A DNA stretch of 64,000 nucleotides from Aphrocallistes beatrix (Eukaryota > Porifera > Hexactinellida > Sceptrulophora > Aphrocallistidae), in contig OY725500.1 of NCBI GenBank assembly GCA_963281255.1, positions 4,246,165 to 4,310,164 of the forward strand, given 5' to 3'. Positions within the stretch are counted from its first letter, which is position 1; each line of letters starts with the position of its first letter. Made by a program: the position numbers and the translations under genes. Below, one piece after another: positions 55,134 through 64,000 of this stretch. The notes under the pieces were generated by a model. The model searched no databases and was not told the DNA's origin. It saw only the letters and a list, made by a program, of their open reading frames with translations.

Positions 55134-55370
55134 TGTTTGATATCATAATTAATTACGATGTATGCTATTGTAACTTGTACTTATAGAAATAACAATTAAA
55201 TTAGTCATATGGGGTAGAAACAAATCAGAAATGAAAGGGTGATTAAGTAGTATATATTTAGTGATTGTTGAACTCTCCTATCCCAAAGCTATGATGTAAA
55301 TATATCTTGTGAAAGTAGGCAACTATGCGTCTTGAATCAAACGAATAAAACAAGAAAATAAATATATAAA

Positions 55371-56050
55371 TTTCGATACATATTTGTGGACATCTAACCT
55401 GGCAACATAAGCAATACCAAATATCATTTGCAATAGTCTTAAATGTAGAACAGCGTGCATTAAAGTAAATTTTCGGGAAAATAACTCAACAAACCTCCCT
55501 AATGAATTCAAAAACAACACGTTACTTTGTTTCAGAGTAGAAGGGGAGAGTAAATCTAATTCTACTTCATGAATCTAATAATTGAGAAAAATAAAGAAAA
55601 CAAATAAGAATTAATTGGAATAAGAGCAAAGTAAACCAGTAACATAAGTGAAATAGTTGTATTTTAAAGGATTTTGATGTAAATTATCTGCGCCCGAATG
55701 GTCTTAACAAGATGGTGAGTTATGTCGTCATTGACGTACCTGGCTGACCTGACAGTTGTCAAGTAGTATGTATTGTGCGGTCTGTTGCGGGCGGGCGGAA
55801 CAGCCGGCCCCGAGTGCAACTCTGATCGTAGTGAAGCCAGTGGTACTTCGCACACCACTCAATTCTAAACGAACGTTTCTCACCCTTGGTTCCAAACATA
55901 CGCACAAGAAACGCGTAGCTCCTGAATGGATGGAACATCGCAGGAATCTTAAAATACTCTCCTTGAGTCTCACCAGCACATTCAGCTGCAGAATCTATCT
56001 CGATTAACCAAATAATTATTGAACCATGGATAATAACATATAACTTCAGA
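55371..56050. repeat. Tandem segmental duplication, copy 1
   Basis: Blocks 55371-55550 and 55862-56000 match copy 2 (56216-56525), and a similar ACCATGGATAA sequence follows each. Copy 1 carries about 310 extra bases (about 55551-55861) between its two blocks. Confidence 0.75.
55759..56004 (-). pseudogene. Copy 1 minus-strand peptide frame, related to the copy 2 ORF; start not found
   Basis: On the minus strand a frame runs from about 56004 (EIDSAAECAGET) to a TGA at 55759. It includes SYAFLVRMFGTKGEKRSFR, the clear counterpart of the copy 2 peptide. The only in-frame ATG inside it is at 55938 (59 aa). The region matching the copy 2 signal peptide is degenerate, so this is either a pseudogene or has a different first exon. 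Beyond copy 2's stop it continues for about 36 residues. Confidence 0.35.
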
Positions 56051-56215
56051 AAATGGTGTTAATTTTTCAACGTCTGTGATTGGACCATGGATAAATGATC
56101 TAAATTAATTTCTAGCATTTGTATGAAATCAATTGATTCATTAATTATAAGATAGATAACAGCTCTAAATACTTCTGTCTTACTGTTAGAATCGATATCA
56201 TTGAAAATTTACAAA

Positions 56216-56660
56216 ATTTCGATACATATTTGAGGAGATCTAACCTGGCAACATAAGCAATACCAAATAGAATTTGCAATCGTCTTAAATGTAGAATAGC
56301 GTGCAGTAAAGTAAATTTTCGTGAAAATAAATCATAAAAACCAACCCTGAATTAATTCAATTCAAAAACGATACGTTACTTTTGTGTCAGAGTAGAGGAG
56401 GACACCACTAAGTTCTAAACGGGCGTTTCTCTGCCCTGGATCCAAACAGACGTACAAAAAACGCGTAGCTACTGGGTGGAGTCTCACCAGCACATTCAGC
56501 TGAAGAATCCATCTCGATCAACGCTACGATAGTAAGCACTAAAGTGAGAATGAAGAAACTGGGAGTAACATTGGTGTTAATTCTTAATATTTTCATTACA
56601 GAATGTATCTGACACCGGAATCATTCTTGGACCATGGATAAGAACATTGAACTTTAAAAA
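56216..56660. repeat. Tandem segmental duplication, copy 2
   Basis: Diverged copy of 55371-56050 without the 310-base insert. The distance between starts of the copies is about 845 bp. Confidence 0.75.
56408..56596 (-). CDS. Candidate small secreted peptide precursor (62 aa)
   Basis: The ORF begins with ATG and MKILRINTNVTPS, followed by a hydrophobic core SFFILTLVLTIVALI, the layout of a signal peptide. The rest is short (about 33 residues): EMDSSAECAGETPPSSYAF, then FVRLFGSRAEKRPFRT and stop. A dibasic KR sits just before the last four residues. A related frame is present in copy 1 (KRSFR). Between the copies the only gap inside the aligned coding part is 12 codons, in frame. Substitutions are mostly replacement, so there is no sign of strong purifying selection. 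The function is unknown; a secreted peptide is inference. Confidence 0.4.
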   Translation of the reverse strand: MKILRINTNVTPSFFILTLVLTIVALIEMDSSAECAGETPPSSYAFFVRLFGSRAEKRPFRT

Positions 56661-56737
56661 AATTATCATTATTCTGTAAGGAACGTGGCCAAATGAGAGA
56701 GAAACCAAACATTTTATGACGGAAACGTTATAAGAAC

Positions 56738-59700
56738 AAAGTGATTTGAGTTAGGAAACGGATTGATTTGAAAGTGATTTGAGGCATTTTGAGTTAGGAA
56801 ACGGATTGATTTGAAAGTGATTTGAGGCATTTTGAGTTAGGAAACGGATTGATTTGAAAGTGATTTGAGGCATTTTGAGTTAGGAAACGGATTGATTTGA
56901 AAGTGATTTGAGGCATTTTGAGTTAGGAAACGGATTGATTTGAAAGTGATTTGAGGCATTTTGAGTTAGGAAACGGATTGATTTGAAAGTGATTTGAGGC
57001 ATTTTGAGTTAGGAAACGGATTGATTTGAAAGTGATTTGAGGCATTTTGAGTTAGGAAACGGATTGATTTGAAAGTGATTTGAGGCATTTTGAGTTAGGA
57101 AACGGATTGATTTGAAAGTGATTTGAGGCATTTTGAGTTAGGAAACGGATTGATTTGAAAGTGATTTGAGGCATTTTGAGTTAGGAAACGGATTGATTTG
57201 AAAGTGATTTGAGGCATTTTGAGTTAGGAAACGGATTGATTTGAAAGTGATTTGAGGCATTTTGAGTTAGGAAACGGATTGATTTGAAAGTGATTTGAGG
57301 CATTTTGAGTTAGGAAACGGATTGATTTGAAAGTGATTTGAGGCATTTTGAGTTAGGAAACGGATTGATTTGAAAGTGATTTGAGGCATTTTGAGTTAGG
57401 AAACGGATTGATTTGAAAGTGATTTGAGGCATTTTGAGTTAGGAAACGGATTGATTTGAAAGTGATTTGAGGCATTTTGAGTTAGGAAACGGATTGATTT
57501 GAAAGTGATTTGAGGCATTTTGAGTTAGGAAACGGATTGATTTGAAAGTGATTTGAGGCATTTTGAGTTAGGAAACGGATTGATTTGAAAGTGATTTGAG
57601 GCATTTTGAGTTAGGAAACGGATTGATTTGAAAGTGATTTGAGGCATTTTGAGTTAGGAAACGGATTGATTTGAAAGTGATTTGAGGCATTTTGAGTTAG
57701 GAAACGGATTGATTTGAAAGTGATTTGAGGCATTTTGAGTTAGGAAACGGATTGATTTGAAAGTGATTTGAGGCATTTTGAGTTAGGAAACGGATTGATT
57801 TGAAAGTGATTTGAGGCATTTTGAGTTAGGAAACGGATTGATTTGAAAGTGATTTGAGGCATTTTGAGTTAGGAAACGGATTGATTTGAAAGTGATTTGA
57901 GGCATTTTGAGTTAGGAAACGGATTGATTTGAAAGTGATTTGAGGCATTTTGAGTTAGGAAACGGATTGATTTGAAAGTGATTTGAGGCATTTTGAGTTA
58001 GGAAACGGATTGATTTGAAAGTGATTTGAGGCATTTTGAGTTAGGAAACGGATTGATTTGAAAGTGATTTGAGGCATTTTGAGTTAGGAAACGGATTGAT
58101 TTGAAAGTGATTTGAGGCATTTTGAGTTAGGAAACGGATTGATTTGAAAGTGATTTGAGGCATTTTGAGTTAGGAAACGGATTGATTTGAAAGTGATTTG
58201 AGGCATTTTGAGTTAGGAAACGGATTGATTTGAAAGTGATTTGAGGCATTTTGAGTTAGGAAACGGATTGATTTGAAAGTGATTTGAGGCATTTTGAGTT
58301 AGGAAACGGATTGATTTGAAAGTGATTTGAGGCATTTTGAGTTAGGAAACGGATTGATTTGAAAGTGATTTGAGGCATTTTGAGTTAGGAAACGGATTGA
58401 TTTGAAAGTGATTTGAGGCATTTTGAGTTAGGAAACGGATTGATTTGAAAGTGATTTGAGGCATTTTGAGTTAGGAAACGGATTGATTTGAAAGTGATTT
58501 GAGGCATTTTGAGTTAGGAAACGGATTGATTTGAAAGTGATTTGAGGCATTTTGAGTTAGGAAACGGATTGATTTGAAAGTGATTTGAGGCATTTTGAGT
58601 TAGGAAACGGATTGATTTGAAAGTGATTTGAGGCATTTTGAGTTAGGAAACGGATTGATTTGAAAGTGATTTGAGGCATTTTGAGTTAGGAAACGGATTG
58701 ATTTGAAAGTGATTTGAGGCATTTTGAGTTAGGAAACGGATTGATTTGAAAGTGATTTGAGGCATTTTGAGTTAGGAAACGGATTGATTTGAAAGTGATT
58801 TGAGGCATTTTGAGTTAGGAAACGGATTGATTTGAAAGTGATTTGAGGCATTTTGAGTTAGGAAACGGATTGATTTGAAAGTGATTTGAGGCATTTTGAG
58901 TTAGGAAACGGATTGATTTGAAAGTGATTTGAGGCATTTTGAGTTAGGAAACGGATTGATTTGAAAGTGATTTGAGGCATTTTGAGTTAGGAAACGGATT
59001 GATTTGAAAGTGATTTGAGGCATTTTGAGTTAGGAAACGGATTGATTTGAAAGTGATTTGAGGCATTTTGAGTTAGGAAACGGATTGATTTGAAAGTGAT
59101 TTGAGGCATTTTGAGTTAGGAAACGGATTGATTTGAAAGTGATTTGAGGCATTTTGAGTTAGGAAACGGATTGATTTGAAAGTGATTTGAGGCATTTTGA
59201 GTTAGGAAACGGATTGATTTGAAAGTGATTTGAGGCATTTTGAGTTAGGAAACGGATTGATTTGAAAGTGATTTGAGGCATTTTGAGTTAGGAAACGGAT
59301 TGATTTGAAAGTGATTTGAGGCATTTTGAGTTAGGAAACGGATTGATTTGAAAGTGATTTGAGGCATTTTGAGTTAGGAAACGGATTGATTTGAAAGTGA
59401 TTTGAGGCATTTTGAGTTAGGAAACGGATTGATTTGAAAGTGATTTGAGGCATTTTGAGTTAGGAAACGGATTGATTTGAAAGTGATTTGAGGCATTTTG
59501 AGTTAGGAAACGGATTGATTTGAAAGTGATTTGAGGCATTTTGAGTTAGGAAACGGATTGATTTGAAAGTGATTTGAGGCATTTTGAGTTAGGAAACGGA
59601 TTGATTTGAAAGTGATTTGAGGCATTTTGAGTTAGGAAACGGATTGATTTGAAAGTGATTTGAGGCATTTTGAGTTAGGAAACGGATTGATTTGAAAGTG

Positions 59701-62700
59701 ATTTGAGGCATTTTGAGTTAGGAAACGGATTGATTTGAAAGTGATTTGAGGCATTTTGAGTTAGGAAACGGATTGATTTGAAAGTGATTTGAGGCATTTT
59801 GAGTTAGGAAACGGATTGATTTGAAAGTGATTTGAGGCATTTTGAGTTAGGAAACGGATTGATTTGAAAGTGATTTGAGGCATTTTGAGTTAGGAAACGG
59901 ATTGATTTGAAAGTGATTTGAGGCATTTTGAGTTAGGAAACGGATTGATTTGAAAGTGATTTGAGGCATTTTGAGTTAGGAAACGGATTGATTTGAAAGT
60001 GATTTGAGGCATTTTGAGTTAGGAAACGGATTGATTTGAAAGTGATTTGAGGCATTTTGAGTTAGGAAACGGATTGATTTGAAAGTGATTTGAGGCATTT
60101 TGAGTTAGGAAACGGATTGATTTGAAAGTGATTTGAGGCATTTTGAGTTAGGAAACGGATTGATTTGAAAGTGATTTGAGGCATTTTGAGTTAGGAAACG
60201 GATTGATTTGAAAGTGATTTGAGGCATTTTGAGTTAGGAAACGGATTGATTTGAAAGTGATTTGAGGCATTTTGAGTTAGGAAACGGATTGATTTGAAAG
60301 TGATTTGAGGCATTTTGAGTTAGGAAACGGATTGATTTGAAAGTGATTTGAGGCATTTTGAGTTAGGAAACGGATTGATTTGAAAGTGATTTGAGGCATT
60401 TTGAGTTAGGAAACGGATTGATTTGAAAGTGATTTGAGGCATTTTGAGTTAGGAAACGGATTGATTTGAAAGTGATTTGAGGCATTTTGAGTTAGGAAAC
60501 GGATTGATTTGAAAGTGATTTGAGGCATTTTGAGTTAGGAAACGGATTGATTTGAAAGTGATTTGAGGCATTTTGAGTTAGGAAACGGATTGATTTGAAA
60601 GTGATTTGAGGCATTTTGAGTTAGGAAACGGATTGATTTGAAAGTGATTTGAGGCATTTTGAGTTAGGAAACGGATTGATTTGAAAGTGATTTGAGGCAT
60701 TTTGAGTTAGGAAACGGATTGATTTGAAAGTGATTTGAGGCATTTTGAGTTAGGAAACGGATTGATTTGAAAGTGATTTGAGGCATTTTGAGTTAGGAAA
60801 CGGATTGATTTGAAAGTGATTTGAGGCATTTTGAGTTAGGAAACGGATTGATTTGAAAGTGATTTGAGGCATTTTGAGTTAGGAAACGGATTGATTTGAA
60901 AGTGATTTGAGGCATTTTGAGTTAGGAAACGGATTGATTTGAAAGTGATTTGAGGCATTTTGAGTTAGGAAACGGATTGATTTGAAAGTGATTTGAGGCA
61001 TTTTGAGTTAGGAAACGGATTGATTTGAAAGTGATTTGAGGCATTTTGAGTTAGGAAACGGATTGATTTGAAAGTGATTTGAGGCATTTTGAGTTAGGAA
61101 ACGGATTGATTTGAAAGTGATTTGAGGCATTTTGAGTTAGGAAACGGATTGATTTGAAAGTGATTTGAGGCATTTTGAGTTAGGAAACGGATTGATTTGA
61201 AAGTGATTTGAGGCATTTTGAGTTAGGAAACGGATTGATTTGAAAGTGATTTGAGGCATTTTGAGTTAGGAAACGGATTGATTTGAAAGTGATTTGAGGC
61301 ATTTTGAGTTAGGAAACGGATTGATTTGAAAGTGATTTGAGGCATTTTGAGTTAGGAAACGGATTGATTTGAAAGTGATTTGAGGCATTTTGAGTTAGGA
61401 AACGGATTGATTTGAAAGTGATTTGAGGCATTTTGAGTTAGGAAACGGATTGATTTGAAAGTGATTTGAGGCATTTTGAGTTAGGAAACGGATTGATTTG
61501 AAAGTGATTTGAGGCATTTTGAGTTAGGAAACGGATTGATTTGAAAGTGATTTGAGGCATTTTGAGTTAGGAAACGGATTGATTTGAAAGTGATTTGAGG
61601 CATTTTGAGTTAGGAAACGGATTGATTTGAAAGTGATTTGAGGCATTTTGAGTTAGGAAACGGATTGATTTGAAAGTGATTTGAGGCATTTTGAGTTAGG
61701 AAACGGATTGATTTGAAAGTGATTTGAGGCATTTTGAGTTAGGAAACGGATTGATTTGAAAGTGATTTGAGGCATTTTGAGTTAGGAAACGGATTGATTT
61801 GAAAGTGATTTGAGGCATTTTGAGTTAGGAAACGGATTGATTTGAAAGTGATTTGAGGCATTTTGAGTTAGGAAACGGATTGATTTGAAAGTGATTTGAG
61901 GCATTTTGAGTTAGGAAACGGATTGATTTGAAAGTGATTTGAGGCATTTTGAGTTAGGAAACGGATTGATTTGAAAGTGATTTGAGGCATTTTGAGTTAG
62001 GAAACGGATTGATTTGAAAGTGATTTGAGGCATTTTGAGTTAGGAAACGGATTGATTTGAAAGTGATTTGAGGCATTTTGAGTTAGGAAACGGATTGATT
62101 TGAAAGTGATTTGAGGCATTTTGAGTTAGGAAACGGATTGATTTGAAAGTGATTTGAGGCATTTTGAGTTAGGAAACGGATTGATTTGAAAGTGATTTGA
62201 GGCATTTTGAGTTAGGAAACGGATTGATTTGAAAGTGATTTGAGGCATTTTGAGTTAGGAAACGGATTGATTTGAAAGTGATTTGAGGCATTTTGAGTTA
62301 GGAAACGGATTGATTTGAAAGTGATTTGAGGCATTTTGAGTTAGGAAACGGATTGATTTGAAAGTGATTTGAGGCATTTTGAGTTAGGAAACGGATTGAT
62401 TTGAAAGTGATTTGAGGCATTTTGAGTTAGGAAACGGATTGATTTGAAAGTGATTTGAGGCATTTTGAGTTAGGAAACGGATTGATTTGAAAGTGATTTG
62501 AGGCATTTTGAGTTAGGAAACGGATTGATTTGAAAGTGATTTGAGGCATTTTGAGTTAGGAAACGGATTGATTTGAAAGTGATTTGAGGCATTTTGAGTT
62601 AGGAAACGGATTGATTTGAAAGTGATTTGAGGCATTTTGAGTTAGGAAACGGATTGATTTGAAAGTGATTTGAGGCATTTTGAGTTAGGAAACGGATTGA

Positions 62701-64000
62701 TTTGAAAGTGATTTGAGGCATTTTGAGTTAGGAAACGGATTGATTTGAAAGTGATTTGAGGCATTTTGAGTTAGGAAACGGATTGATTTGAAAGTGATTT
62801 GAGGCATTTTGAGTTAGGAAACGGATTGATTTGAAAGTGATTTGAGGCATTTTGAGTTAGGAAACGGATTGATTTGAAAGTGATTTGAGGCATTTTGAGT
62901 TAGGAAACGGATTGATTTGAAAGTGATTTGAGGCATTTTGAGTTAGGAAACGGATTGATTTGAAAGTGATTTGAGGCATTTTGAGTTAGGAAACGGATTG
63001 ATTTGAAAGTGATTTGAGGCATTTTGAGTTAGGAAACGGATTGATTTGAAAGTGATTTGAGGCATTTTGAGTTAGGAAACGGATTGATTTGAAAGTGATT
63101 TGAGGCATTTTGAGTTAGGAAACGGATTGATTTGAAAGTGATTTGAGGCATTTTGAGTTAGGAAACGGATTGATTTGAAAGTGATTTGAGGCATTTGAGT
63201 TAGGAAACGGATTGATTTGAAAGTGATTTGAGGCATTTTGAGTTAGGAAACCGGATTGATTTGAAAGTGATTTGAGGCATTTTGAGTTAGGAAACGGATT
63301 GATTTGAAAGTGATTTGAGGCATTTTGAGTTAGGAAACGGATTGATTTGAAAGTGATTTGAGGCATTTTGAGTTAGGAAACGGATTGATTTGAAAGTGAT
63401 TTGAGGCATTTTGAGTTAGGAAACGGATTGATTTGAAAGTGATTTGAGGCATTTTGAGTTAGGAAACGGATTGATTTGAAAGTGATTTGAGGCATTTTGA
63501 GTTAGGAAACGGATTGATTTGAAAGTGATTTGAGGCATTTTGAGTTAGGAAACGGATTGATTTGAAAGTGATTTGAGGCATTTTGAGTTAGGAAACGGAT
63601 TGATTTGAAAGTGATTTGAGGCATTTTGAGTTAGGAAACGGATTGATTTGAAAGTGATTTGAGGCATTTTGAGTTAGGAAACGGATTGATTTGAAAGTGA
63701 TTTGAGGCATTTTGAGTTAGGAAACGGATTGATTTGAAAGTGATTTGAGGCATTTTGAGTTAGGAAAACGGATTGATTTGAAAGTGATTTGAGGCATTTT
63801 GAGTTAGGAAACGGATTGATTTGAAAGTGATTTGAGGCATTTTGAGTTAGGAAACGGATTGATTTGAAAGTGATTTGAGGCATTTTGAGTTAGGAAACGG
63901 ATTGATTTGAAAGTGATTTGAGGCATTTTGAGTTAGGAAACGGATTGATTTGAAAGTGATTTGAGGCATTTTGAGTTAGGAAACGGATTGATTTGAAAGT
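56738..64000. repeat. 43-bp satellite array, about 169 near-identical units, open at window end
   Basis: Line-by-line comparison shows a constant 43-bp period from 56761 to beyond 63180. The unit splits into TGATTTGAAAG, TGATTTGAGGC, ATTTTGAGTTA and GGAAACGGAT (11+11+11+10), so it seems to have grown from an 11-mer. The first unit at 56738 lacks 10 bp. I saw no substitutions. Three single-base indels occur, all near the end: a T lost at about 63195, a C gained at about 63252 and an A gained at about 63768. Four units span 172 bp. There are no spacers, so it is not a CRISPR array. It could be subtelomeric or pericentromeric heterochromatin (inference). Confidence 0.97.

Noticed and set aside
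56738-57200. Telomeric repeat because units contain TTAGG
   Set aside because: TTAGG occurs once per 43 bp in a fixed longer unit; there is no short tandem telomere repeat.
63115-63883. Minus-strand ORFs of 69-83 codons in the satellite
   Set aside because: They exist only because single-base indels shift frame; in the regular array the frame closes every 43 codons.
56738-64000. CRISPR array
   Set aside because: Units are directly contiguous at 43 bp with no unique spacers and no cas genes; the genome is eukaryotic.

Overview
The window comes from a eukaryote, and the gene content is animal: a TGF-beta-type receptor kinase, a ryanodine receptor, PLC-beta, a class I Rab11-FIP, a CNC-type bZIP protein, folliculin, a DENN-less SBF (MTMR5/13-like) protein and TMEM131. 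The genome is compact. I reconstructed 41 coding introns, and 35 of them are only 52-86 nt long. All are GT-AG except one GC-AG intron. Several large genes have few or no introns. Coding regions are GC-richer than the AT-rich spacers. Species cannot be fixed from this; a fast-evolving or early-branching metazoan with strong intron loss fits best.

Layout. 1-52186 is a dense gene block, almost all on the + strand: type II TGF-beta receptor (3' part), mitochondrial CLPX, TMPPE-like phosphoesterase (the only - strand gene), SBF pseudophosphatase, syntaxin-5, ryanodine receptor (10 exons, about 4578 aa), folliculin, a reticulon, EXOC2/Sec5 (9 exons), class I Rab11-FIP (9 exons), PLC-beta (7 exons), a tiny CNC-bZIP protein, an unrecognised tyrosine/proline-rich docking-like protein, BRF1 and TMEM131. 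About half of these serve membrane traffic or calcium/phosphoinositide signalling. Reading-frame phases close exactly across every exon join I propose.

52187-56737 is gene-poor. It holds short inverted-repeat elements, a 24-bp minisatellite that is open in one frame, and a candidate lineage-specific gene for a tyrosine-rich 11-residue repeat protein. That candidate has its own TATA box and five CACCTG/CAGGTG E-boxes upstream. It also holds a diverged tandem duplication whose minus strand encodes related short peptides, one of them with a signal peptide. 56738-64000 is a nearly perfect 43-bp satellite (about 169 units) running off the end of the window.

Most notable observations: the ryanodine receptor keeps its architecture but has a non-canonical selectivity filter; the SBF protein lacks DENN; the CNC-bZIP protein has a degenerate basic region; and the repeat-protein and peptide loci before the satellite look undescribed.
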